Source: Paludibacter propionicigenes
Lineage (GTDB): Bacteria > Bacteroidota > Bacteroidia > Bacteroidales > JAFGXI01
Assembly (NCBI GenBank): GCA_020721655.1
Contig: DYMG01000017.1
Span: 1-36,593 of the forward strand
Length of the DNA stretch: 36,593 nt
Reading direction: 5' to 3'
Position numbers and translations under genes: made by a program. How positions within the stretch are numbered: the stretch's first letter is position 1; the number at the start of each line of letters is the position of its first letter. Under the pieces are notes generated by a model that made no database searches, was not told where the DNA came from, and saw nothing but the letters and a program-made list of their open reading frames with translations. This document shows, one piece after another, positions 25,602 to 34,573 of this stretch.

Positions 25602-27404
25602 ATGAATTTAACAGATATTTTAACTCCTTTTACAGCATGGGCTGGTGTTTTTAAAGAACCCGTTACTATAAAAGACCCTTTAAACAGAGAAGCAGCACCT
25701 CGTTATAGAGGATTTCATCATAACGATGTAGCTGTTTGTATTGGTTGCGGGTCTTGTGAAGCCATTTGCGAAAACCAAGCCATCGATTTAGTTCCTGTTG
25801 AAGGAATAGCAACAAAAGACGGTGATAGTGGTTTAAGACCTTCTATAGATTACGGACGCTGTTGCTGGTGTGCACTTTGTGTAGATATTTGCACAACAGA
25901 CTCACTCCGATTAACTAACGCCTATACTTGGGTTGATACAGACGGCGATAATTTTATTTTTACACCAGGTGTTGACGCAAAACCTTGGGACGAAAAACAA
26001 GAAGGTTGGAGAAAACCACAAAATGGCTACGAGTTTTATGCAAAAGAAAGACAGCACATGTCCGAATTGCACGCTGAACATAGAATAGACTCTTTTATAG
26101 AATTTGTTAAAGGTTACTCAAAAGAACAAGCTCAAAAAGAAGCCGACCGTTGCGTTTCTTGTGGTATTTGTACTGCTACCTGCCCAGCACACATGGGAAT
26201 TCCTCAATATATTAAAGCTATTAGAAACGACGATATGGAAGAAGGTATGAGAGTGTTGTACGAAACAAACCCTCTACCTGAAATATGCGGACGTATATGT
26301 ACACACAAATGTGAAGACGTATGTTCTGTTGGACACAGCGGAGACCCACTTTCAATACGTTGGTTAAAACGATATATTGCAGACCAAATACCTTCTGATA
26401 CTACAAAATATAAAGAAATATTAGGCACGTCAAATATCGACAAAAACAGTAAAAAAGTAGCAATCGTAGGGTCTGGACCTTCTGGTTTGTCTGCGGCTCA
26501 TTACTTAGCTCTTTTAGGATATTCTGTAACAATTTTTGAAAGCCTACCAGAGGCTGGAGGTATGATGAGATATGGTATTCCTGAATACAGACTACCTTAC
26601 GACCAAATAGATAAAGACATTAACTATATACTTTCTCTTGGTGTTGAAATTAAATACAACGTTAAAGTTGGAAAAGACATCACTTTAGAGCAACTTCATA
26701 ATGATTTTGATGCCGTATTTGCAGGAACTGGATTGCATTTAGGAAGAAGCACAAGGGTGCCGGGTAGCGATAATAAACATGTGTATCAATCGGTTGATTT
26801 ACTTAGAGATATAGTACTTGGTAAAGAAATTCCAACAGAAAAACGTATAGTTGTTATTGGCGGTGGTAACGTTGCAATGGACATAACTCGCTCTATGGCT
26901 CGTTTACAAATGAAAAAATACGGACAAGTAAACATAATAACAACATCTTTAGAAGATGAAGAAACTATGCCTGCCGATAGGGAGGAAGTTGTAGAAGCAA
27001 GAGAAGAAGGCTGTACAATTATTCCAGGATTTGGTCCTCAAGAAATTATGATACAAGATGGTAAAGTTACCGGATTAAGAGTTTGGAAATGTTTATCTAT
27101 TTTTGATGAAAACAGAGCATTTAACCCTAAATTTGACCAAAATGATGAACAAATTTTTGAAGGCGATATGGTTATTGAGTCTATTGGACAAGGAATGGAT
27201 TTAAGCTACTTATCTGAAGAAACTAAATCGAAAATTGAATTTAATAATAGAGGTAGAGTTGTTACAAATGCCGATTTCCAAGTTCAAGGATTGCCATGGC
27301 TATTTATGGGTGGAGATATTATTCAAGGTCCAGACGTAATTCACGGTATTGCAAACGGACATATTGTTGCTCAAGCCATAGATAAAATGTTGTTTGAAAA
27401 ATAA
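25602..27404 (+). CDS. Fusion of MbhN/NuoI-like 2[4Fe-4S] ferredoxin subunit with GltD/NfnB-like NAD(P)H:FAD oxidoreductase
   Basis: 'CIGCGSCEAICENQAI' and 'CCWCALCVDICTTD' ferredoxin motifs; 'CVSCGICTATCPAHMGIPQYIKAIR..CGRICTHKCEDVC' GltD N-domain; 'KVAIVGSGPSGLSAAHYLALLGY' FAD site; 'RIVVIGGGNVAMDITRSMARL' NAD(P) site. Confidence 0.95.
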   Translation: MNLTDILTPFTAWAGVFKEPVTIKDPLNREAAPRYRGFHHNDVAVCIGCGSCEAICENQAIDLVPVEGIATKDGDSGLRPSIDYGRCCWCALCVDICTTDSLRLTNAYTWVDTDGDNFIFTPGVDAKPWDEKQEGWRKPQNGYEFYAKERQHMSELHAEHRIDSFIEFVKGYSKEQAQKEADRCVSCGICTATCPAHMGIPQYIKAIRNDDMEEGMRVLYETNPLPEICGRICTHKCEDVCSVGHSGDPLSIRWLKRYIADQIPSDTTKYKEILGTSNIDKNSKKVAIVGSGPSGLSAAHYLALLGYSVTIFESLPEAGGMMRYGIPEYRLPYDQIDKDINYILSLGVEIKYNVKVGKDITLEQLHNDFDAVFAGTGLHLGRSTRVPGSDNKHVYQSVDLLRDIVLGKEIPTEKRIVVIGGGNVAMDITRSMARLQMKKYGQVNIITTSLEDEETMPADREEVVEAREEGCTIIPGFGPQEIMIQDGKVTGLRVWKCLSIFDENRAFNPKFDQNDEQIFEGDMVIESIGQGMDLSYLSEETKSKIEFNNRGRVVTNADFQVQGLPWLFMGGDIIQGPDVIHGIANGHIVAQAIDKMLFEK

Positions 27405-27424
27405 TAAAAAAATAATTAAAATTA

Positions 27425-27463
27425 AAAAGATGTTGTATGTTTATATAACATCTTTTTTTTAAA
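27425..27463 (+). terminator. intrinsic terminator of the Mrp/Mbx operon
   Basis: AAAAAGATGTTgtatgtttatATAACATCTTTTTTTT. Confidence 0.8.
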
Positions 27464-27482
27464 TTTGATAAAAAATAATACA

Positions 27483-28469
27483 ATGGCAAATCTAAAAACA
27501 AAATATTTAGGATTGGAACTACAAAGCCCTATTATTATAGGTAGTTCTGATTTAACAAATTCTGTAGAGAAAATTAAAAAGTATGAAACTGCCGGTGCTG
27601 GTGCCGTAGTTTTAAAATCGCTTTTTGAGGAGCAAATTTTAATGGATATTGATGCAGAAAGGTTAAACAATATTTATGGCTCATACAACGATGTGGAAGC
27701 ACAAATTGGGTATTACCTTAAAAAACACACTGTTGATAACTATCTTAAATTAATAAAAGATGCAAAAAAAGCAGTAAAAATACCAGTTATTGCCAGTGTT
27801 AATTGCGTTTCGTCGGTAGAATGGATAGATTTTGCAAAAAAAATAGAAGCTGCTGGTGCCGATGCAATTGAAATTAATATGTTTATTATGCCTGCGAATA
27901 CAGAAGTTGTAGGGCAAGAAATTGAAAATATTTATTTTGATATAGCAAATAAAATAACAAGCACTATTTCTATTCCTGTTGCTTTAAAAGTAAGCTCTTA
28001 CATATCAGGTTTAGCAAATTTCTTACAAAAATTGTCGCATACACGAATTAAAGGCTTAGTATTATTTAATAAATTTTACACTCCTGCAATTGATATTGAA
28101 AACGAAAAACTAATATCTGGAAATATATTTAGTAAGCAAGAAGATAATAGCTTAACTCTTCGTTGGATTGGAATATTGAACGATAAAGTAGATTGCGATT
28201 TAGCTTCATCTACAGGCGCTCATACGGCTAACGATTTAATTAGTAATCTATTAGTAGGAGCAGATGCCGTGCAAATGGTTTCTTCCATATACGAAAAAGG
28301 AGAAACTCATATTTCTAGTGTTTTAAAAGAACTTTCAGATTGGATGGACAAAAAATCATATAAAACAATTGACGATTTTAGAGGTAAACTTTCACAAAAT
28401 GCTATTAAAAATCCAATGCTTTTTGAAAGAACTCAATTTATGAAGTATTTTTCTGAATCTGGTTTATAA
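27483..28469 (+). CDS. dihydroorotate dehydrogenase-like protein
   Basis: TIM-barrel DHODH-like: 'LGLELQSPIIIGSSDLTNSVEKIKKYETAGAGAVVLKSLFEEQI', 'PVIASVNCVSSVEWIDFAKKIEAAGADAIEINMF'; start likely ATG at 27483. Confidence 0.85.
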   Translation: MANLKTKYLGLELQSPIIIGSSDLTNSVEKIKKYETAGAGAVVLKSLFEEQILMDIDAERLNNIYGSYNDVEAQIGYYLKKHTVDNYLKLIKDAKKAVKIPVIASVNCVSSVEWIDFAKKIEAAGADAIEINMFIMPANTEVVGQEIENIYFDIANKITSTISIPVALKVSSYISGLANFLQKLSHTRIKGLVLFNKFYTPAIDIENEKLISGNIFSKQEDNSLTLRWIGILNDKVDCDLASSTGAHTANDLISNLLVGADAVQMVSSIYEKGETHISSVLKELSDWMDKKSYKTIDDFRGKLSQNAIKNPMLFERTQFMKYFSESGL

Positions 28470-28486
28470 TAAAATAATAATGAAAT

Positions 28487-28525
28487 AGAAAAAGGCTAAT
28501 TCTTATATAGAATTAGCCTTTTTTG
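28487..28525 (+). terminator. intrinsic terminator
   Basis: AAAAAGGCTAATTCT-tatat-AGAATTAGCCTTTTTT. Confidence 0.88.
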
Positions 28526-28540
28526 TGAAATTAATTTATA

Positions 28541-30091
28541 TTATAAGCTATATTTTAAAGCAAATCTTGCACCAATAGAACTAAATCGCTTATCAATAAA
28601 GTAAGTTTTATCGTAAATTGAATTAAAACTTTTGCGGTACACACCCTCAAAAATGATACTTATTTTGGGCGTTAATTTATAATGAATTCCCGCATTTAAA
28701 ACACCGGTAAGGTTCAATTTTACTAATGGCAGATTATTTATGTCGGTTATTGTATTGCTAAGTGTAATTCCTTTGCCTTGTGCATTTACAAAAATTCCGG
28801 AAATTAAACCTCCGCCTATTACATACGAGAGGTTGTTTTTTGAATTAAAATGGTAATCGAAAATTAAAGGAATTTCTAAATACGAATATTTATTTATTAC
28901 TTCATAGAACGATTTAACAGTGTCAATAACTATAACATCTAAAGAATCGTACTTAATAGCTGTAATTGTGTCGTATTTAACTATTTCGTTTGAATCGGCT
29001 ACTGTTACTAAAGTTGTGTCAATTTCGTAATACCAAACAGTATCTATTACAAGTGCATTTGGTGTTTCATATTGAGTAATTTCGTATGATGCTGATGTTG
29101 TATCTATTCTTGTTTCTGAATGATATCCGCAAATTACCCAGTCTGTGTATTTGTTTACATAAGAATATGTGCCAATAGGCATATATCTCTTGTCAATGCT
29201 TGAATTAGTTTGCACATCATAAAATGTAAATTTTTCTAAAAATTGAGAGTATGCTAAGCCAGATTGAATGCTTATATTATTAACTTTATAATTTAGGTTT
29301 AGTCCAACAGACCAATTATATATTCCTGAAAAATTTTTGTCTTGTTCAGCCAAATTCTTTGATGAAATATTTAGCAACATTGGGCTGTAAAATGCATCAA
29401 TCGACCAAGGACTAAATTCTGTGGCTTGTTTTATAATGTCTTTCTCTTTGTAAATTGTGTCTTTTATTATAATTTTTAAAGTATCTCGTATAAAAACAGT
29501 ATCTTTTATGTATTTGGTTATATATATTGGCTCTCTGTTTTCTGCCAAATTTGTCGTTTTATCGGTTGTTGTTTTATCGGCTTTTGTTGTTGTTGAATTA
29601 ATAAAATTAGATTTAACTTTAGATTTTGACTTAATTGTGTCGGTAATTTCTGGGGTTTTGTTGGTTAAATTGTTTTTTTGTTGTGCTTTTGTTGTGTTTT
29701 CTGATATGTTATTTGTTGATATGTTATTTTTAATTATTACTGTTTTTTTATTGGTTAAATTTAAATTTGTTTTTAATGTGTTGTTGTTTAGACTATTGGA
29801 TGTTAAAATGCTACTTACCAATAATCCAATTATTGATGCAGCGTAATAAATATTGAATTTTTTTAATGATAAAGTTGTAAATTCTACTAACCACAATTTA
29901 AAAGCAATTCTTCTCCAAGTATCTGATTTTGGAGTAAATTTAAAATTGCTAAATTTTGATTTATATTCGTTTTCAGGGAAATTGTAATTTAAGTCTTGCT
30001 CAATATTTTCCCAAACAGTATTTTTTGGTTTAACAGATAAATCGTTAAACTCGTTATTAAATAAGTCTTCTATATTAAAGTCGTTTATCAT
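28541..30091 (-). CDS. Putative dual-membrane-spanning anti-sigma factor (N-term anti-sigma-like region, TM, periplasmic linker, C-term outer-membrane beta-barrel)
   Basis: N-term 'KPKNTVWENIEQDL..TPKSDTWRRIAFKLW'; TM 'IYYAASIIGLLVSSILTS'; T/N/K-rich linker; C-term beta-strands 'WSIDAFYSPMLLNIS...YSYLEIPLIFDYHFNSKNNLSYVIGGGLISGIFVN...GVLNAGIHYKLTPKISIIFEGVYRKSFNSIYDK'; ATGA-coupled to ECF sigma gene. Confidence 0.78.
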   Translation of the reverse strand: MINDFNIEDLFNNEFNDLSVKPKNTVWENIEQDLNYNFPENEYKSKFSNFKFTPKSDTWRRIAFKLWLVEFTTLSLKKFNIYYAASIIGLLVSSILTSNSLNNNTLKTNLNLTNKKTVIIKNNISTNNISENTTKAQQKNNLTNKTPEITDTIKSKSKVKSNFINSTTTKADKTTTDKTTNLAENREPIYITKYIKDTVFIRDTLKIIIKDTIYKEKDIIKQATEFSPWSIDAFYSPMLLNISSKNLAEQDKNFSGIYNWSVGLNLNYKVNNISIQSGLAYSQFLEKFTFYDVQTNSSIDKRYMPIGTYSYVNKYTDWVICGYHSETRIDTTSASYEITQYETPNALVIDTVWYYEIDTTLVTVADSNEIVKYDTITAIKYDSLDVIVIDTVKSFYEVINKYSYLEIPLIFDYHFNSKNNLSYVIGGGLISGIFVNAQGKGITLSNTITDINNLPLVKLNLTGVLNAGIHYKLTPKISIIFEGVYRKSFNSIYDKTYFIDKRFSSIGARFALKYSL

Positions 30092-30633
30092 AAAATTTTA
30101 ACTTTACTTATTTCGTCCAATTTTGTTCGTAAAGCACTTTTTGCTCTTGAATATTGCGATTTTGAGGTAGCTATATCAATTTCTAACATTTCTGCAATTT
30201 CTTTGTGTTTGTATCCTTCTATAGCGTACAAATTAAAAATAATTCGGTAGCCACTTGGTAATTCTTGCACTAATTTCAGTAATTCGTCTAATGTAAAATT
30301 GCTATCATAAATTGATGTGCTGTGTTCTGTTGTGTGTAAATCATCAATATTTTGTTGATTGTAGTATTTTAAATTTTTTCGGTAATTTGTAATAGCTGTA
30401 TTTACAATAATGCGTCTCATCCAACCTTCAAAAGAACCTTTGTTTTCAAACTGATTAATAGCTCCTAATATTTTCAGAAATCCATCTTGCAAAACATCTT
30501 GAGCTTCATCTGTACTATGCGAATACCTCATACAAACACCCATAAGCATAGACGAGTACTTGTCGTACAATAATTTTTGGGATTTTCTGTCATTTTTTTT
30601 ACACCCCTCAACTATTTGGTCTAAATTCAGCAT
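30088..30633 (-). CDS. ECF-type RNA polymerase sigma factor
   Basis: 'LYDKYSSMLMGVCMRYSHSTDEAQDVLQDGFLKILGAINQFENKGSFEGWMRRIIVNTAI' sigma2 and 'LPSGYRIIFNLYAIEGYKHKEIAEMLEIDIATSKSQYSRAKSAL' sigma4. Confidence 0.96.
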   Translation of the reverse strand: MLNLDQIVEGCKKNDRKSQKLLYDKYSSMLMGVCMRYSHSTDEAQDVLQDGFLKILGAINQFENKGSFEGWMRRIIVNTAITNYRKNLKYYNQQNIDDLHTTEHSTSIYDSNFTLDELLKLVQELPSGYRIIFNLYAIEGYKHKEIAEMLEIDIATSKSQYSRAKSALRTKLDEISKVKIL

Positions 30634-30818
30634 TAATTATTTTCTTGACGTTTTTAATTTATAATTAGTTGCATTAAGATTTGTAATTTTACGAAAAATA
30701 TTTTGTTTTGTAATTATAATTAAAAAGTATTTATAAAAAAAGAATTTACATTTGTTTATAAGCAAATATCTAATATAAATATTTATTACATTTGCTAAAT
30801 TAAATTAATAAGCAAATT

Positions 30819-31661
30819 ATGAGTTTAGGTGGTTATATAAAAAGTAAAATATTTTTAGTAAATTTTGGAATAGCAGTAATTGTATTTTTCTTATTGTTTT
30901 GGCTAACATCTTATTTTATTGATATTTATACATCTCATAACCAAGAAATAAAAGTGCCTAAATTGATAAATTTAAAACCTCAAGAGGCACAAAAAATATT
31001 AGATGAATTTAGCTTAACTTTAGAAGTTGTTGACTCGGTTTATTTAACCAATTTTAAAAAAGGTGTAATTGTAGAACAAACACCAGACACCGGAAATTTA
31101 ATTAAAGAAAACAGAAAAATATTTGTAACTATAAATGCACTAACAAAAGAAAAAATTAAAATGCCCGATTTGGTAGGTTCATCTATTAGGCAAGCCATTA
31201 CCGATGCCGAAACTTATGGGCTAAGAATTGGTAAAAAAAGATACGTACCAGATTTTGCAATGAATTATGTACTTCGCCAATTTTTAAACGGAAAAGAAAT
31301 TAAACCAGGAACTATAATACCAAAAAATTCATACATAGATTTAGAAATAGGAAAGGGATTAAACAACGGAGAGTCAACAACAACACCAAATTTGTTGGGA
31401 ATTAGTTTACAACATGCAAATAACAAAGCAAAAAGTGCTTTTTTAAGCATCTCAGGCATTTATTACGACAAAACAGTAATTACAAAAAACGACACTATGG
31501 AAGCTGTTGTTATAAAGCAAAATCCTAAGCCAAACAATAATATTGTAATGGGCTCGTTTATTGACGTGTGGCTCTCAAAAGACAAAACTTTAATAATGGA
31601 AATAGAAAACGATACAACCGATTTACTATACAATAATGAAGATGAAGAAACTGATTTATAG
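30819..31661 (+). CDS. membrane-anchored PASTA-repeat protein (three PASTA domains)
   Basis: TM near N-term; 'IKVPKLINLKPQEAQKILDEFSLTLEVVDS', 'IKMPDLVGSSIRQAITDAETYGLRIG', 'TTTPNLLGISLQHANNKAKSAFLSISGIYYD'. Confidence 0.9.
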   Translation: MSLGGYIKSKIFLVNFGIAVIVFFLLFWLTSYFIDIYTSHNQEIKVPKLINLKPQEAQKILDEFSLTLEVVDSVYLTNFKKGVIVEQTPDTGNLIKENRKIFVTINALTKEKIKMPDLVGSSIRQAITDAETYGLRIGKKRYVPDFAMNYVLRQFLNGKEIKPGTIIPKNSYIDLEIGKGLNNGESTTTPNLLGISLQHANNKAKSAFLSISGIYYDKTVITKNDTMEAVVIKQNPKPNNNIVMGSFIDVWLSKDKTLIMEIENDTTDLLYNNEDEETDL

Positions 31662-33474
31662 ACACTTAATAATTGCACTTGTAATAATAGCTAATAATGC
31701 AAACGCTCAGTTAAAGGAGGCTTGTATTGATAATAATTATAGTTTAAAAATAAAACATACAATTAATCATTTAAAAAACATTTCAATAAACGACACGCTA
31801 AATTTACCATTTATTGATGATTTTGCTTACCCAAACTCGTATCCATCAAATGAACTATGGTTAGATAGCAATGTTTTTATTAACGATAATTATGCCGACA
31901 CCCCAATATTTAGAGGTGTAGCTACTTTTGATTGCTTAGATAAAAACGGAAATTTATATACAAATACAAATAGTTTCACATTCGTTGCCGACACGCTAAC
32001 ATCAAAGCCAATAAACTTAAATTATTTGCCCCAAGATTCAGTATTCATAAGTTTTTTTATTCAACCTCAAGGCTTAGCTTACGACAGACCCGAAGAAAGA
32101 GACTCTTTAGTACTTAAAATAAAAACACCAAACACCAATTGGGAAAGTTTATGGAATATTGGAGGAAGCTCTGTTTATCCATTTAAGCAGGTACTTATAC
32201 CAATTACAGACACACTATACTTGAAAAAAGGAACTCAAATTATGTTCATTAATTATGCCAGTGTAAGCTCAGATTTACGCTCATCTAACGGCGATTATTG
32301 GAATTTAGACTATGTACATATTGATAAAAATAGAAGTATTAACGATACAAGCATAAACGATGTTGGTTTTGTAACTTTGCCTAAATCTTATGTGAAAGAT
32401 TATTACTCAATACCATGCAAGCACATGCTATCTACTTACGATGCGAAAAGTAATGAACAATCGTATAGAAATTATGGCGATTTGGCTGTTGGGTTTGATA
32501 GAAAAATATATTCGACCAATATATATAATAGCCAAACACAAACAAGAAATTTAAGTACCGTAGATTTAAATCCACATCAATATCACATCTTTCCTTTTAT
32601 TTACACAATAACATTATTCGATTATCACGATTTTGATAACGAAGACACAGCCGAATATAACATAAAATCGGTTCTGTTAGTAAATTCTGGTGCCAACGAA
32701 CAAATTATATGGAATGATACAGCATACTTTAACCAGAAATTTTATAATTATTACGCCTTAGACGATGGAACGCCAGAGGCTGGAATAGGAATGGACGGAG
32801 AAGAAAGTTATGGGGCTAAATTAGCTGTGAAATTTTATACTATTAAGCCAGATACACTTCAATCTGTAAGATTTTGGTTCAATAAAACAAACGATAATGT
32901 TAACCAAGGATTGGCTTTCGATTTATTGGTTTGGGATAATAATAACGGAATACCCGGAAACATAATATATGAGCAAGATACCCAAATTACAAACTATTCA
33001 AACAATAGTAATGATAACTATGTAGATTATATTTTAGAAGCTCCATTTATACTAACCGATACATTTTTTATAGGCTTTAGACAAAATCACGAAAATTTTA
33101 TGAATTTAGGCTTCGATAAAAATTATGACAACAGCACAAAAACATTCTATTCATTCGGAAATTGGGAACAATCAACAAACAAAGGCTCAATAATGATACG
33201 CCCAGTTTTTGGCGATAGATTAAAAATAAATGTACCAGAATTAACAAAACAAGAAAATATTGTTGAAATATACCCAAACCCAACAACCAATAAATTGAAC
33301 ATAAAATCGACTGACAGTTATATTTTAAAAATATATAACCAAATAGGTTCTTTAATCGAAATTGTTGAAAATAAAAATATTATAGATGTTTCTAATTATT
33401 CTGAAGGATTGTATTTTTTGAATTTTAACACAAATAACACATCAATAACAAAAAAACTGATAATAAAAAAATAG
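31636..33474 (+). CDS. secreted protein with T9SS type A C-terminal sorting domain
   Basis: Signal peptide 'KLIYRHLIIALVIIANNANAQ'; C-term 'VEIYPNPTTNKLNIKS...GLYFLNFNTNNTSITKKLIIKK'. Confidence 0.88.
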   Translation: MKMKKLIYRHLIIALVIIANNANAQLKEACIDNNYSLKIKHTINHLKNISINDTLNLPFIDDFAYPNSYPSNELWLDSNVFINDNYADTPIFRGVATFDCLDKNGNLYTNTNSFTFVADTLTSKPINLNYLPQDSVFISFFIQPQGLAYDRPEERDSLVLKIKTPNTNWESLWNIGGSSVYPFKQVLIPITDTLYLKKGTQIMFINYASVSSDLRSSNGDYWNLDYVHIDKNRSINDTSINDVGFVTLPKSYVKDYYSIPCKHMLSTYDAKSNEQSYRNYGDLAVGFDRKIYSTNIYNSQTQTRNLSTVDLNPHQYHIFPFIYTITLFDYHDFDNEDTAEYNIKSVLLVNSGANEQIIWNDTAYFNQKFYNYYALDDGTPEAGIGMDGEESYGAKLAVKFYTIKPDTLQSVRFWFNKTNDNVNQGLAFDLLVWDNNNGIPGNIIYEQDTQITNYSNNSNDNYVDYILEAPFILTDTFFIGFRQNHENFMNLGFDKNYDNSTKTFYSFGNWEQSTNKGSIMIRPVFGDRLKINVPELTKQENIVEIYPNPTTNKLNIKSTDSYILKIYNQIGSLIEIVENKNIIDVSNYSEGLYFLNFNTNNTSITKKLIIKK

Positions 33475-33477
33475 AAA

Positions 33478-34521
33478 ATGGAAGAAGAGTTTGTTTTTGA
33501 AGACGAAACCCAAGAACTATACGAACATCATAGAATAATAAGCGATCCAAAACAAAAACCATTAAGAATAGACAAATTTTTAGTAAATCGTTTAGAAAGC
33601 ACATCTAGAAATAAAATACAATCGGCAGCCGATGCAGGAAGCATTTTAGTAAACGGAAAATCGGTAAAATCGAACTATAAAGTAAAGCCCAACGATATAG
33701 TTACCATTGTTTTAAGCAAGCCTCCGCGTGAAATAGAATTAATACCTGAGGATATTCCACTAAATGTTATTTACGAAGACGAACATTTAATTGTGATAAA
33801 TAAAGAAGCCGGAATGGTAGTCCACCCCGGATTTGGAAACTATACCGGAACACTTGTAAATGCTTTGGCTTTTAAACTAAGAGATACATCGCCACTTTTT
33901 AAAGAAGGAAGCGAAAGACCCGGAATTGTTCATAGAATTGACAAAAACACATCGGGAATAATTGTAGTAGCCAAGACTGATATAGCAATTAGCCATTTGG
34001 GTAAACAATTTTTCGACCATACAACAGATAGAACCTACATAGCCTTAGTATGGGGCAGTTTTAAAGACGACGAACTTAAAGGAACCATTAAAGGAAATAT
34101 AGGACGCTCGCTAAAAGACCGATTACAAATGGACGTTTTTGAAAATGGAGAATTTGGAAAACACGCCGTAACTCACTACAAAGTTATTCAAAATATAGGT
34201 TATGTTTCACTTATTGAATGTAAATTAGAAACAGGAAGAACTCATCAAATAAGAGTTCACTTAAAACATATTGGACACCCACTTTTTAACGATGAAAGAT
34301 ATGGAGGCGATAGCATTTTAAGAGGCACAACATTTACAAAATACAAACAATTTGTAAACAATTGCTTTAAAATGCTACCTCGACACGCTTTACACGCTAA
34401 ATCCTTAGGATTTACACACCCTGTAACTGGAGAAAGATTATATTTCGAATCGGAATTACCTTACGATATGGAATCGACAATTGAAAAATGGAACGGATAT
34501 ATTTCTGGTAGAGAGTTGTAA
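33478..34521 (+). CDS. RluA/RluD-family 23S rRNA pseudouridine synthase with S4 domain
   Basis: S4 'LRIDKFLVNRLESTSRNKIQSAADAGSILVNGK'; 'GIVHRIDKNTSGIIVVAKT'; 'ETGRTHQIRVHLKHIGHPLFNDERYGG'. Confidence 0.95.
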   Translation: MEEEFVFEDETQELYEHHRIISDPKQKPLRIDKFLVNRLESTSRNKIQSAADAGSILVNGKSVKSNYKVKPNDIVTIVLSKPPREIELIPEDIPLNVIYEDEHLIVINKEAGMVVHPGFGNYTGTLVNALAFKLRDTSPLFKEGSERPGIVHRIDKNTSGIIVVAKTDIAISHLGKQFFDHTTDRTYIALVWGSFKDDELKGTIKGNIGRSLKDRLQMDVFENGEFGKHAVTHYKVIQNIGYVSLIECKLETGRTHQIRVHLKHIGHPLFNDERYGGDSILRGTTFTKYKQFVNNCFKMLPRHALHAKSLGFTHPVTGERLYFESELPYDMESTIEKWNGYISGREL

Positions 34522-34573
34522 AATTTAATTAAAGTTTGTAACTTTAACATTGTAAAAAATAAAACTCATAAAA

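Noticed and set aside
25602-27404. Calling this gene glutamate synthase small subunit (gltD)
   Set aside because: It carries an extra N-terminal NuoI/MbhN-like ferredoxin domain, lies last in a complex-I-like operon and has no gltB neighbour.
16595-27404. Calling the operon a [NiFe] hydrogenase or a plain Mrp antiporter
   Set aside because: The NiFe Cys ligands are incomplete, and the cluster contains NuoB/C/D/H/I-like redox subunits not found in Mrp antiporters.
30700-30800. Repeated TTACATTTG motif (30746 and 30785 area) upstream of the PASTA gene as a tandem regulator site
   Set aside because: Only two copies; each can be explained as a TAnnTTTG -7-like match in AT-rich DNA.
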